DNA from: Wolbachia endosymbiont (group A) of Rhinocyllus conicus
GTDB lineage: Bacteria > Pseudomonadota > Alphaproteobacteria > Rickettsiales > Anaplasmataceae
NCBI RefSeq assembly: GCF_947250775.1
Contig: NZ_OX366349.1
Span: 1,639,909-1,703,908 of the forward strand
Length of the DNA stretch: 64,000 nucleotides
Reading direction: 5' to 3'
Part shown: positions 49,666 to 59,026 of the stretch, one piece after another
Layout of the letters: every line of letters begins with the position of its first letter
How positions within the stretch are numbered: position 1 is the stretch's first letter
Program-made: the position numbers and the translations under genes
Notes under the pieces: model-generated
Databases searched by the model: none
What the model was told of the DNA's origin: nothing
What the model saw: the letters and a program-made list of their open reading frames with translations, nothing else

Positions 49666-50976
49666 ATGCCTATAGAAATATTAATGCCTGCTCTTTCACC
49701 GACAATGAGCAAAACTGGAGGAAAAATTGTAAAGTGGCATAAAAAAGAACAAGACAAAGTTGAAGTAGGCGACGTAATTGCTGAGATAGAGACTGATAAA
49801 GCCATAATGGAGTTTGAATCTATAGATGAAGGAGTTTTAGCAAAAATTTTAGTAACAGAAGGAACAAGTGGCGTGCCTGTAAATCAACCAATAGCTTTAA
49901 TGCTGGAAGAAGGAGAAGATGAAAGTGCACTTAACAACTATACTTCAACTTCCATCAATAGTGCAGTTAAAAAGGAAGTGACAAAAAGTGCTGTTGATAA
50001 TCAAAAATCAGAACACCAAGATTTAAACGGAAAGCCAACAAGTCATTCTTCGGTGTCATTCCAGCGCGTGACCAGAAGAAAAGAAGCATGGATCCCAGTG
50101 TCAGCTACTCAGATGACAGAGGGTTATGTAGAAGGTAGAATAAAAATAAGCCCATTAGCTAAGAAAATAGCTCAAAATGAAGGGGTTAATGTGCAGCAAT
50201 TAAAAGGTACAGGACCATATGGTCGCATAATTAAGGCTGATGTGTTGGAGTCTTTAGGTAGTGGTACACGCATTGAAAGTCGTGAAAGGCCCGAGGAAGA
50301 TACCATGGTTGAAGTAAGCAATATGCGCCAAGTGATAGCACAGCGCTTAACTGAATCCAAACAGAATGTTCCACATTTTTATTTAACTGTAGACTGCCAG
50401 GTTGATAAGTTAATATCGTTAAAAAACGAGATTAGCTCAGCAGATGAAAATAACAAAGTAACAATTAATGACCTAATCATAAAAGCTGCAGCTTTCAGCA
50501 TGAAAAAATTTCCTGATATAAATTCTTCGTGGATAGATAATAAAATACTTAAATACTCGAATGTAGACATTTCAATCGCTGTGGCACTTGAAGATGGGCT
50601 AATTACTCCTATAGTAAAAAATGCTGATAAAAAGGGTATTTTATCTATATCAAAAGAAGTGAAAGATTTAGTAAGCAGAGCAAGATCTGGAAAATTAAGG
50701 CCAGAAGAATTTCAAGGAGGTGGGTTTACTATTTCCAATTTAGGAATGTTTGGTATAAAAGCCTTCAGTGCTATAATCAATCCGCCGCAATCTTGCATTA
50801 TGGCAGTTGGTGCATCCAAAAAACAACCAATTGTTATGAATGAGAAAATAGAGATAGCAGAAATAATGACAGTAACACTTTCTGTTGACCATAGAGCAGT
50901 TGATGGAGCATTAGGAGCAAAATTTTTAAATGCCTTTAAGCATTATATAGAGAGTCCTCTGGCGATGCTTATTTGA
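49666..50976 (+). CDS. pdhC: Pyruvate dehydrogenase E2 (dihydrolipoamide acetyltransferase)
   Basis: A 436-residue enzyme. The start is ATG 49666 (MPIEILMPALSPTMSKTGG); a TTG 27 nt upstream is open but lies before the family N-terminus. The lipoyl lysine is in AEIETDKAIMEFES. The E3-binding domain is RIKISPLAKKIAQNEGVNVQQLKGTGPYGRIIKADV. The catalytic domain starts EVSNMRQVIAQRL and ends with the active site TLSVDHRAVDGALGAKFL. A WPE insert lies in the linker between the lipoyl and E3-binding domains (residues about 130-152). Confidence 0.95.
   Translation: MPIEILMPALSPTMSKTGGKIVKWHKKEQDKVEVGDVIAEIETDKAIMEFESIDEGVLAKILVTEGTSGVPVNQPIALMLEEGEDESALNNYTSTSINSAVKKEVTKSAVDNQKSEHQDLNGKPTSHSSVSFQRVTRRKEAWIPVSATQMTEGYVEGRIKISPLAKKIAQNEGVNVQQLKGTGPYGRIIKADVLESLGSGTRIESRERPEEDTMVEVSNMRQVIAQRLTESKQNVPHFYLTVDCQVDKLISLKNEISSADENNKVTINDLIIKAAAFSMKKFPDINSSWIDNKILKYSNVDISIAVALEDGLITPIVKNADKKGILSISKEVKDLVSRARSGKLRPEEFQGGGFTISNLGMFGIKAFSAIINPPQSCIMAVGASKKQPIVMNEKIEIAEIMTVTLSVDHRAVDGALGAKFLNAFKHYIESPLAMLI
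50052..50124. repeat. WPE-derived insert inside pdhC
   Basis: Contains ATCCCAGTGTCAGCTACTCA and the CAGCGCGTGACC half-unit. In frame; it lengthens the flexible linker and so is likely tolerated. Confidence 0.85.
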
Positions 50977-51055
50977 AACCTATTAGCATCGTTATTACAA
51001 AATTAATACCTCTAAGTTTATAATTCTACTAGTTAATAGGCTTAGAGGTAAAAAA

Positions 51056-51772
51056 ATGAATACTACAGTAGAAAAAAATAATCCAAAAATTTTTCCTAAA
51101 AATGAAGGAAAGATTAACTCAAAAGGCATGGTTGCCCCACCGGTACCACCAAGAGCACCAGAGACCAAGTTATCGTCGCAGAATGAGTTAGAAAAAATAG
51201 TAAAGCTTAAGAAAGTTGCTCCACCTGTTCCTCCGAAATCTTCCCAAGCTAAATTTGCTGGAATAAAAGCGATTTTTGAGCGAAATGCATCTCATTCCCA
51301 AGCAAATGATAGTAATAAAACAGTAAGTAGCAATCTTGGAAGAACATTTGGCCCAACAATGCAAAAACTCATGAAAGACAATATTCATAGCACTTCTAAC
51401 AAACAACGCCGTGATTCAGGGGATAGTGGTATCAGTGATGTTAGTAGCAGTACTCTTGATAAAAAAGCTAAAGCTTACAATCCACTTGATTGGAATCCAA
51501 TCTATCAAGGTAAAAAGCGCTTTAGCTTAGACAATATGTCGAGTAATTCGTCTTCATGTAGTGAAAAAAGCAATATTTCAGATATAAGCGATAAGTCTAA
51601 TAATTCAAACATTGTCAGATGTAATATTACTAGGAGTAACAGTAAGGAAGACCTTCGTAAACCTGATGCTTCACATAATGACAAATCTGCAGGTAAAAAA
51701 TTATCTAATGTCAACGTAAGCGAATTAATCAGAAAGTTTGAACAAGGTAATAACATAGTAAAGGGGCGTTAA
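51056..51772 (+). CDS. Proline-rich protein with SH3-ligand motifs
   Basis: A 238-residue, Ser/Lys-rich, probably disordered protein. Two proline motifs, APPVPPR at residues 27-33 and APPVPPK at 55-61, match the class II SH3-ligand form PxxPx(R/K). Residues about 120-135 read RRDSGDSGISDVSSS, and the middle is rich in serine (MSSNSSSCSEKSNISDISDK). No signal peptide or membrane helix. The combination suggests a secreted effector that could bind host SH3 proteins; this is inference from motifs only. Confidence 0.6.
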   Translation: MNTTVEKNNPKIFPKNEGKINSKGMVAPPVPPRAPETKLSSQNELEKIVKLKKVAPPVPPKSSQAKFAGIKAIFERNASHSQANDSNKTVSSNLGRTFGPTMQKLMKDNIHSTSNKQRRDSGDSGISDVSSSTLDKKAKAYNPLDWNPIYQGKKRFSLDNMSSNSSSCSEKSNISDISDKSNNSNIVRCNITRSNSKEDLRKPDASHNDKSAGKKLSNVNVSELIRKFEQGNNIVKGR

Positions 51773-51817
51773 TCAAATATTACCCTATCTTTGTATATGC
51801 AAAGGTAGGGTATCTTT

Positions 51818-53038
51818 TCAAAATATTATATCCTTTATAGCTTTGTTAATTTTTGATTCCTTCTCTGTAAAAGCAGCTTCTAGAGAGGTTTTAAGTTTTT
51901 CCCATTCCTCTTGACCATTTAGAATTAAAGATTTATATTCATTTTCAATTTTTTCCAATGCTCTTTGACATGAGGAATCTAACTCCTCATACAAATCAGT
52001 ATTTACTGATTGCAGTATTACCAAAAACGAAAACAAATTTGGAGCAGGTAATTCTTCTCTTGTGTAATTCAGAAGACACAGCTTTATTTTTTTTACGCAG
52101 TATTCTATTGTTTTTAACGATAGTAAAAGGCTTTCTGCATAAAATATAAAACTATCTACAATCAAATTTTTTGACTTTTTCGGTAATTTAATATTTTCAA
52201 ATAGTTCTTTTGTAAATTTTTCTATCGGTTGCTTCGGTAAATGTAAAGAGAGATCAGTAAAAGATTTTAGGTCAAAATTTGGTCCAAGTATCGTGCTAAT
52301 GGCTTTATGCACATTGCTCTTATCTTTACTTACAGAAATAATGAAAACCAGCCCCTCCACATCAAGCATATACTTTATAGATTCCAAAAAATCGACAACG
52401 AATTTAGGGCGGCACACATCAAGATTATCCACCATTATATAAATGTTTTTGTCTTTTCTAATTCTATTAACTACTTTTGCCAATTGTGTTTTAAAATCCT
52501 TAATGTTTTCTTCTCTTCTTTGAAGAGTATTCAACTCTCTCAGTACAGAACCAATATCTTTCCTATCAGCCTCTTTTGTAGCGTCAAGCAATACGGAAAG
52601 CATAGCAAGTGGAGATTTACTGATCAGCTTTCCTAGTGTGTTTAGAGAAAATAGTTCTTGGTTTATGTTCTTGAACTGTTGTATAACGCTTCTTTTTACT
52701 TCATACGATGCAAATAAATCTTCAAATAGAAAATTTAAAAAAGAAGGAAGTGGTTGATCCAGTGCATTGATATCCCATGCGTTATAGTAAGCTGCAATTT
52801 CATTTTGCTGTTTTAACTCTTTTACCCACTCTTTCAGAAAAAACGTCTTACCCCATCCGTCATATCCTTCTAAAGATATTATTGTAAAAAACTGATCAAT
52901 CGTTTTAATTATAGTGTTGAATTTGCCTGAAAATTGCTTATAGTTTAGACGGTCATTTTCCCAAGCCGCCACTTGAAGTTGTGGCACTATTTTTTTCTTT
53001 TTGAATGTTATTAGCGATATAAGTTTTTTTAAGCACAT
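51818..53038 (-). CDS. KAP-family P-loop NTPase
   Basis: A 406-residue protein. The Walker A is ISLEGYDGWGKTFFLKEW near residue 60, and the Walker B is NIYIMVDNLDVCRPKFVVDFLESIKYM near 200, followed by LVFIISVSKDKSNVHKAI. This is the pattern of KAP NTPases, which include membrane-linked and phage-exclusion proteins. The four-helix insertion usual in membrane KAP proteins is not obvious. It lies 3 nt downstream of recR and probably shares its transcript. Confidence 0.8.
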   Translation of the reverse strand: MCLKKLISLITFKKKKIVPQLQVAAWENDRLNYKQFSGKFNTIIKTIDQFFTIISLEGYDGWGKTFFLKEWVKELKQQNEIAAYYNAWDINALDQPLPSFLNFLFEDLFASYEVKRSVIQQFKNINQELFSLNTLGKLISKSPLAMLSVLLDATKEADRKDIGSVLRELNTLQRREENIKDFKTQLAKVVNRIRKDKNIYIMVDNLDVCRPKFVVDFLESIKYMLDVEGLVFIISVSKDKSNVHKAISTILGPNFDLKSFTDLSLHLPKQPIEKFTKELFENIKLPKKSKNLIVDSFIFYAESLLLSLKTIEYCVKKIKLCLLNYTREELPAPNLFSFLVILQSVNTDLYEELDSSCQRALEKIENEYKSLILNGQEEWEKLKTSLEAAFTEKESKINKAIKDIIF

Positions 53039-53041
53039 GCC

Positions 53042-53647
53042 TTATTTTATATTTAACTCATATTCTTGTCTTGAAGTAAGTGCTATCCTCAGCGTTCCTT
53101 CATCTAGGTAGTCAATTTCTCCGCCCATTGGTATGCCGCAAGCAAGACGTGATATTTTCACATCCAAATTTTTTAGCAATTCAATTATATATTGTGCAGT
53201 AACTTGACCCTCTAATGTCGGATTAATTGCAATAATTATCTCTTCAACTTTAGATTTTGTCACTCTTTCCAGAATAGTATCAAGGTTAAGTTCTTTTGGA
53301 CCTATGCCGTTTATTGCAGACAATCTGCCCCCCAAAACATGGTATAAACCTGAATATATATTTCCTTTTTCAAACGCCCATAGATCACCCAATTCTTCTA
53401 CTACACACAGTAACTTAGTGTCACGTTTTGGGTTAGTACAAATAGAACAAGGTGATTTAGTATCTAGATTTCCGCAAATCTCACATTCTACTATAAGATC
53501 TGCTAGCTCTTTAATCAAAGATACAAGTGGTAGCATAACTTTCTCTTTGTTTTGGAGTAAATGTATAACCAACCTGCGTGATGATGATGGTCCTAAACTT
53601 GGCAATTTAGAAAAAGCATGAACTAGATTCTTTATGTTAATGTTCAT
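53042..53647 (-). CDS. recR: Recombination mediator RecR
   Basis: A 201-residue protein. The helix-hairpin-helix is LVHAFSKLPSLGPSSSRRL, the zinc finger is VECEICGNLDTKSPCSICTN, and the Toprim domain follows with LLCVVEELGDLWAFEKGNIYSGLYHVLGG and IIAINPTLEGQVTAQYI. RecR loads RecA with RecO and RecF at gaps. Complete. The homologous recombination seen between element copies in this window would need this pathway. Confidence 0.93.
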   Translation of the reverse strand: MNINIKNLVHAFSKLPSLGPSSSRRLVIHLLQNKEKVMLPLVSLIKELADLIVECEICGNLDTKSPCSICTNPKRDTKLLCVVEELGDLWAFEKGNIYSGLYHVLGGRLSAINGIGPKELNLDTILERVTKSKVEEIIIAINPTLEGQVTAQYIIELLKNLDVKISRLACGIPMGGEIDYLDEGTLRIALTSRQEYELNIK

Positions 53648-53861
53648 TCAATAAATTCAGAATAGTTCATCAAATGGTAACATCAAACCCTTTGTAAAGA
53701 AAGTGGTAAGTTTCTCTTGATCCCACTTTGATTAGCTATAGAAAAAATTTTTTACTCTAACGCAAAAAATTACTTCCGCACACTTAAAGCCTGATTATAA
53801 TAGACTTCTTGCATAACCCAAACTAAGTAGAAAAAAGGTATAGCTGACCCAAGCGAGACGT

Positions 53862-53919
53862 CATACCGCCGCAGTATCTCTAGATCCCGCTAACAAGTAG
53901 CGGGATGACTACCCCTACA
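53862..53919. repeat. WPE-type palindrome, shortened
   Basis: ATACCGCCGCAGTAT followed by ATCCCGCTAACAAGTAGCGGGAT. It flanks the decayed serine element. The rest of 53648-53919 shows no gene. Confidence 0.75.
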
Positions 53920-53939
53920 ACAACATTGCAAGTATTGAT

Positions 53940-55513
53940 TTTTCTCCCCATGAGAAGAGTCTGGAAGCTCTTTCACTCTAAACACGATGTTCACATTCTC
54001 GAAATTAATCTCTATTCGCTTAACTAATGTCCTAATAATATCACGTTTAGTTAGTCAGTCCGCATTATCAAGACTTGAGTTAATACTAGAGGAAAACCCC
54101 TCTAAATTTGTTACTATTAGAGTGAACTCTTCTGTGAGTTTTTTCTGATCAAATGTTTTTTTCTTTTGTTCTTCAACCATTTTTAAGTTTTGTTTCATTG
54201 CTTTAATTCTTGGCTCAAATTCTTCTTGATCAATATATTCTTGAGCATCACTATCAATTAACCTTGCAATACCACGTTTTAATTTATCTTCTTGTGCTTC
54301 AAGCAAAGCGCTTTTTTGATCTAGTGGTAAGTTCTGAAAGTCTTCGTTTATACTCCTCTAATATTCTATTCGGATTTTTTAATAGATGCTTTACTTCTTC
54401 CCACACAGCTATGTCTAATGTATCTGTACGAATTAATTTGTTGTTACACATTTTATTACCACCAAAACGGCGTGCCAATACAACGATAATACACCTGATT
54501 ATTAGTTTTTTTCCCTCCTTATTCCTTGCAGTGCTAGTACCATAATATGCATAATTACAAAGCTTACATACTACTAAACCTTGCAATAAATATCTTGCTC
54601 CTCTTTGTCTTGTTCTTGCTATTTTTCTATTCTCTGCTAATTGTTCTTGAACTATATCAAATAAATCTTCGTTTACTATACTAGGTACTTTAATATAAAT
54701 CCAATCCTCTTTTGGAACAGGATAAGTAGAATAATTATCTTTTGGTTGCTCGCAGGAGTTTTTTTTGGTCTTATATATTTTAATTTTACGCCTAACCTTG
54801 TTTTACCAAAAGCTGCTTGTCCTCTATAAGCAGAGTTTTTTAACATACTCAAAACTACAGCCCTATCCCAATATTCTTTTCCTGTTCGCGTCATAACGGA
54901 CATAGCACTTAGCCCACGACATACTTCTCCTATACTCGCTCTTTCTCTTCCTACCCAAAAAAATACTTTACGCACAACTTTAGCTTCTTCTTCATAAATT
55001 TCAAATAAGGCTTGTCCTGTCTCTGTATTTTTATTTATATAATGATAGCCATAAGGAGCAGCTCTCATTACACTTATATAACCCTTATTGGCTGCATAAA
55101 TCTTTCCTCGGCAGCTTCCTTCCATGATTTTTGCACGTTCATATTCTGCTATCATACCTTGCATTTGTAATAGTAATTGAGATTCTGGATTATCGCTAAT
55201 TTAAAAAAATGACTTCTACTCCTAGTTTCTTGAACTCTTCAAGTAATACCATCTGATATGCATACTTGCGAGATAAACGATCAGGAGAATGAATATAAAC
55301 CTTATCAATGCTACCTTCTGCTATTTTATCACGTAATTTTTCTAAACCAGGACGGATTATATTAGAACCATTATCAATAAATTTATATTCATTTAATAAT
55401 TTATGTCCGTCCATACTAATTTGATTCTCTATAGCAGCAATTTGACTTGCTATTGTACCTTCTTGTGCTTGTCTCCCTGAAGAAACTCTTGCATATAATC
55501 TAACTGTTACCAT
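53940..55513 (-). pseudogene. Serine recombinase, decayed
   Basis: From ATG 55513 (MVTVRLYARVSSGRQAQEGT) the protein can be followed with breaks: a stop after FLN near 55197, QGMIAEYERAKIMEGSCRGK at 55164 downward, a frameshift near 54730, LVVCKLCNYAYYG in the zinc ribbon, a break near 54350, the coiled coil to SSLDNAD with a stop at 54055, and LTKRDIIRTLVKRIEIN...VFRVKELPDSS to the end ...LQCCCRG. As in the intact copies, the last segment reaches the element end without its own stop. Confidence 0.85.
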
Positions 55514-55695
55514 TTAACCCTCCTCAAATCTACTTTCTTACATTCAGAGTTTTCTTCCTTTTTGCTCACTTTTATTGGTTTACTTAACACTAATTTTTCA
55601 TATGCATCTAATAGATACAACTCTGCTAATCTATTCACTTCATAACTACAACGAATACAAACTATTAATTTCTTGTTGCCCATTAGCTCTCCCAT
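55507..55695 (-). CDS. Small element protein, copy 4
   Basis: A 62-residue protein (MGELMGNKKLIVCIRCSYEV...AELYLLDAYEKLV). About half of the first 45 residues match the small protein of copies 1-3. The stop overlaps the recombinase start (AAATGGTAA), so the two were translationally coupled. It is still open although the recombinase is dead. Confidence 0.6.
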   Translation of the reverse strand: MGELMGNKKLIVCIRCSYEVNRLAELYLLDAYEKLVLSKPIKVSKKEENSECKKVDLRRVKW

Positions 55696-55698
55696 ATG

Positions 55699-55829
55699 TT
55701 ATTCATCGAGACATATGGTTATTTGATCACTAGCTCTATAAATAAATTCAACTCTCTGTTCTTTTTGTAGAAGCTTTCGGGAAATAGTTTTCTCAAGTTT
55801 CAGATTTCTTCCAATATTGTTGGCGGAGT
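55699..55829 (-). other. Displaced recombinase tail, decayed copy
   Basis: An open frame with no start: DSANNIGRNLKLEKTISRKL, then LQKEQRVEFIYRASDQITIC and LDE to TAA at 55699-55701. It aligns with the tail of copies 1-3 with no gap from ANN to the stop; shared residues include KLEK, ISRKLL, RV, FIY and the final E. Confidence 0.75.
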
Positions 55830-55831
55830 CC

Positions 55832-55985
55832 CTACGTCATACCGCCGCGGTATCTCTTAGCCGCTAACAAGTAGCGGGATGACGATTCTTCAAATCGTCA
55901 AGGTGTCATCCCAGTGCCCTGACTACTTGGATCCAGAAAACTTAACTTTAAATAAGTGGCTGCATAATAAAGACTAGATTCCAGC
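55832..55985. repeat. WPE-type palindromes
   Basis: Pieces of the ACCGCCGCGGTAT and CCGCTAACAAGTAGCGGGAT unit, then ATCCCAGTGCCCTGACTACTTGGAT and the CAGAAAACTTAACTTTAAAT spacer of the 4102 type. The last piece, ATTCCAGCG, is the target of MITE copy 4. Confidence 0.75.
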
Positions 55986-55986
55986 G

Positions 55987-56312
55987 GGCTTTGTTGCATC
56001 GCTACTTATGAAAGGCTAACTATAGCTAGGATTATAAGCAACCTATTGAAAATCTTGTTTTTTTGCAATCAATCTGATCAAATTTAAGAATAGTAATTTA
56101 TTATTTATATTAATAAACTTAATTCTATTGAAAATAGCTAAAGCATTGAAATTCTTGAATTTTAGCCGGATTAGTGAGTGGTAGTGAAATTTCTTTTACT
56201 CAAATTTAGGTATTCACTGACCGTTCTTGTTATAAATACCAGAATAATAAGCTACTGATATTCTCCATCTTTTTTATCTTTAATCCATCATAGCTAGCGA
56301 TGCAACAAAGCC
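55987..56312 (-). mobile_element. MITE, 326 bp, copy 4 (inverted)
   Basis: Same 326-bp sequence in the opposite orientation from copies 1-3. Perfect 9-bp duplication ATTCCAGCG (55978-55986 and 56313-56321). The target is a WPE stem: the right flank continues TCACGCGCTGGAAT. Confidence 0.93.
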
Positions 56313-56349
56313 ATTCCAGCGTCACGCGCTGGAATGACACCATTTTCGG

Positions 56350-56690
56350 TCTCTTAAGTTGCTTTAGCTACAAACATTAAGAAATTTACCAAATAAAAAA
56401 AAGGCAAAGAACTCCCGTGGTGCGAGTTTTGACTCTATATTACTGTAAGTGGCGCTGTAATAATGTGCTAACGCTTAAAATAAGCGCGATTTGGTTGAAT
56501 GTAGAAAAAATAAAAAAGACATGCAGCCGCTATAATTTTATGTAATCCGCCAATAAATACCCTGAGTTTTTTACTGAATTTTGTCATTGAGCCTGCAGGT
56601 CAAAAACAAGTTTTGAGTCATAAATACCCTTACTATCATGATAAGGGGACTGGCGAAACTTGTAAAGTAATTTTTTGCAATATCAGGGGA
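56350..56690. repeat. Long intergenic repeat, copy R4
   Basis: Very close to R3 in both sequence and length (shared GTGGTGCGAGTTTTGACTCT and GCAGCCGCTATAATTTTATG). Minus strand 56584-56682 is open for the first small peptide (KKLLYKFRQSPYHDSKGIYD) but has no ATG. The second small frame is listed separately. Fills 56313-56722. Confidence 0.6.
56468..56587 (-). CDS. Small putative membrane peptide in repeat R4
   Basis: A 39-residue frame, MTKFSKKLRVFIGGLHKIIA then AACLFYFFYIQPNRAYFKR. It matches the R3 frame, with a 4-residue longer end because the R3 stop is a TAT to TAA-type change. One possible transmembrane helix. Confidence 0.35.
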   Translation of the reverse strand: MTKFSKKLRVFIGGLHKIIAAACLFYFFYIQPNRAYFKR

Positions 56691-56722
56691 TAATTTCGAC
56701 CATAAACCCCTACCAATAAATT

Positions 56723-57520
56723 TTAACAAAAATACTTTAGTGCATTTTCAAATATAAGCATTCCATCACCATATTTTGGCACAGCAATACCTAAACGCTT
56801 GCTCTTTTCTTTTTCAAGAGGCCAATTATCTTGCTGAGTAAAAAATATTCCCCTCTCTGGATGGGGCATTAAAGCTAGCACTCTTCCACTTTTATCTGAT
56901 AAAGCTGCTAGGTCGTATGTAGATCCGTTCGGATTGTAAGGAAATTGTAGGTTAGCATAGTTGCCATTTTCATCAATGTAACGTAATGCGGTGGAATTGT
57001 TCTCAATCAATTGGTTCAAAATATCTTGATCCATAAAAAATTTGCCTTCCCCATGAGCAATAGGGAGATATAGTTCACTCAGGCCCCGTAGCCAAACAGA
57101 ATTACTCTGCGGATTAACTCCCACTCTAATCCAACGGCATTGATAATTGCCTATATCATTATGGATTAAAGCTAGACTAGAGAACTCTGGAATTAATTTT
57201 ACTAATATCTGACAACCATTACATATTCCTATAATCAGCTTGTCCTGAGATAAAAACTCTTGAAACTCATCCAACAAGTTGTTTTTAATACGTAAAGCAA
57301 ACGCATTACCAGCACCAGTGTCATCACCATAGGAAAAACCTCCTGGAATTGCAAGTATATTGCTTAATTTCAGTTCACTTGGATTATCTATGATATCATT
57401 AATGTGAACGATTTTTACTTCAATATTACTAATACCAAGTTTTCTGCTGCATTCCATAAATGCAAATGCGGTTTCTTTTTCGCAATTTAAGCCATAACCA
57501 GATAGGACTGTGATTTTCAT
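56723..57520 (-). CDS. purQ: Phosphoribosylformylglycinamidine synthase, glutaminase subunit
   Basis: A 265-residue class I glutamine amidotransferase. The nucleophile is in IIGICNGCQILVKL, with GGFSYGDDTGAGNAFA before it and the His-Glu pair in ALMPHPERGIFF. It supplies ammonia to PurL in purine synthesis step 4. Wolbachia makes purines de novo; purC and purM are also in this window. It lies 6 nt after pstA on the same strand. Confidence 0.92.
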   Translation of the reverse strand: MKITVLSGYGLNCEKETAFAFMECSRKLGISNIEVKIVHINDIIDNPSELKLSNILAIPGGFSYGDDTGAGNAFALRIKNNLLDEFQEFLSQDKLIIGICNGCQILVKLIPEFSSLALIHNDIGNYQCRWIRVGVNPQSNSVWLRGLSELYLPIAHGEGKFFMDQDILNQLIENNSTALRYIDENGNYANLQFPYNPNGSTYDLAALSDKSGRVLALMPHPERGIFFTQQDNWPLEKEKSKRLGIAVPKYGDGMLIFENALKYFC

Positions 57521-57526
57521 GAATTG

Positions 57527-58777
57527 CTAAAAATTAAAAAATTCGAATTTCTTTTTTACAAAATTTGCTACTAAATTTAACGCAAATAACACCAATAATA
57601 AAGCTATAATTGCAATAGCAGCAAGTTCAATAAATGCAATTTCAGGACTACTTGACCATATGTATATTTGTACAGGCAGAACAGTCGCCGGATCGAAAAA
57701 GGACGTAGGTGTATCAGCAATAAATGCTACCATACCTATCATAAGTAAAGGGGAAGATTCACCTAAAATCCTTGCAATTGCAAGCACAGTACCATGTATT
57801 ATTCTTGGTAACGCAATCGGTAAAGAGTGATCTAATATCACCTTGATGTGAGGCGCACCGAGCGCAAACGCTGCATCTTTTATCGTAATAGGAACATTCG
57901 CAAAGGCATTTTTTGTTGCAATTATAATATTAGGTAACATCATAAATGAAAGAGTCATTCCACCAACAAGTGGTGAAGAGCGTGGTAGCCCAAATATGCC
58001 AAGATAGAGAGTTAAGCCCACTACACCAAATATTATTGAAGGCACTGCAGCAAGATTATTCATGCTAATTTCTACAATATTAGTCATTAGCCTATTTTTA
58101 GGCATAAATTCGTAAAGACAGATGCCCGACATAATCCCTATTGGTAATGCTAATGCTAGGCACACTATAATTGTCATTAATGAACCGATAAATGCCCCTA
58201 AAATCCCTGCATTCTCAGGTTCACGAGAGTCAGATTTAAGGAATAAAGACTTATTAAAAAATTTTTTCACTCTCCTCTTTTCTTTTAGCCAATCAAGTAA
58301 TTTAGCATAACGATCATTCAAATGTTTATCTTTATTTATTGAATTAATTATACTTGACGCGGTAAACCAGATCTCATATTCACCACTATCTTTTACTTTC
58401 TTACGAAAAAATTTCTCTAGTTCTTTGTAAGAATTACGACTTAAAATTTCGTCACTGTCTTTAAAATCAGTTCCTTTAAACACCTTACGTAAAGAATCGT
58501 TGAGTAAGCCAATGGACTTATACCGCAAATCACTAGGATTATTTGTTAAAGTAAGATCAGCACTTATTTCAATTGGCAATAAAATTTTCGTTACTGTTAA
58601 GGCACTGTAAGAGTTAACTAATATACTCAACAATATACACACAGGACAGCCAAGTGAGATAACTAGTGCCGTGAAAGAGCAAAAGCGTAACGCTCTGTTC
58701 TTTTTATTTTTCCTTTTTATACGAGCATGTACACGCCTTGACTGAAGTAATTTAAGGAATTTTTTCTTTATACTCAT
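57527..58777 (-). CDS. pstA: Phosphate ABC transporter permease PstA
   Basis: A 416-residue membrane protein. After a basic N-terminus and one helix (LVISLGCPVCILLSILVNS) there is a roughly 130-residue periplasmic part as in the long PstA form. The permease domain has GSLMTIIVCLALALPIGIMSG, the EAA-like loop IKDAAFALGAPHIKVILDHSLPIALPRII, and three to four more helices. It imports phosphate with PstC, PstB and PstS, which are not in the window. Confidence 0.9.
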   Translation of the reverse strand: MSIKKKFLKLLQSRRVHARIKRKNKKNRALRFCSFTALVISLGCPVCILLSILVNSYSALTVTKILLPIEISADLTLTNNPSDLRYKSIGLLNDSLRKVFKGTDFKDSDEILSRNSYKELEKFFRKKVKDSGEYEIWFTASSIINSINKDKHLNDRYAKLLDWLKEKRRVKKFFNKSLFLKSDSREPENAGILGAFIGSLMTIIVCLALALPIGIMSGICLYEFMPKNRLMTNIVEISMNNLAAVPSIIFGVVGLTLYLGIFGLPRSSPLVGGMTLSFMMLPNIIIATKNAFANVPITIKDAAFALGAPHIKVILDHSLPIALPRIIHGTVLAIARILGESSPLLMIGMVAFIADTPTSFFDPATVLPVQIYIWSSSPEIAFIELAAIAIIALLLVLFALNLVANFVKKKFEFFNF

Positions 58778-58839
58778 TTATTTTTCCTGGATCCTATCGT
58801 CAAGCCCACAGCTGTACAAACGTCCAGTTTAATAAACGT

Positions 58840-59004
58840 TGATGTCATTCCAGTGCTTGACACTGGAATCCAGTTATAAAAATATTTACAAATCAGGCAA
58901 TTGGTAACAGACTCCATGCTAAAAACAACATCCATGATATAGAATAAGGTAGATCCCAGTATCAGCTACTTGGATGACACTGGGGAAGTGCTGGGATGAC
59001 ACAA
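58840..59004. repeat. WPE-type palindromes between pstA and rplS
   Basis: ATTCCAGTGCTTGACACTGGAAT and a more degraded group with ATCCCAGTATCAGCTACTTGGAT and GTGCTGGGATGACAC. No gene in 58778-59026. Confidence 0.75.
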
Positions 59005-59026
59005 TTGACATCACTCCCTATTGTAT

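Larger units (their letters stand above)
53920..55829 (-). mobile_element. Serine-recombinase element, decayed copy 4
   Basis: A diverged, inverted relative of copies 1-3 with the same gene order. The ends are recognisable but mutated: TACCCCTACAACAACATTGC at 53920 and, on the other strand, a GACTCCGCCAACAATATTGG end at 55829. The recombinase is broken by frameshifts and stops, but the small protein gene and the tail frame are open. Many substitutions from copies 1-3 show that this is an old lineage, useful for telling which frames are conserved. Confidence 0.85.

Noticed and set aside
53304..53621. A 105-residue plus-strand frame opposite recR
   Set aside because: Shadow of recR; no supporting start or family motif.
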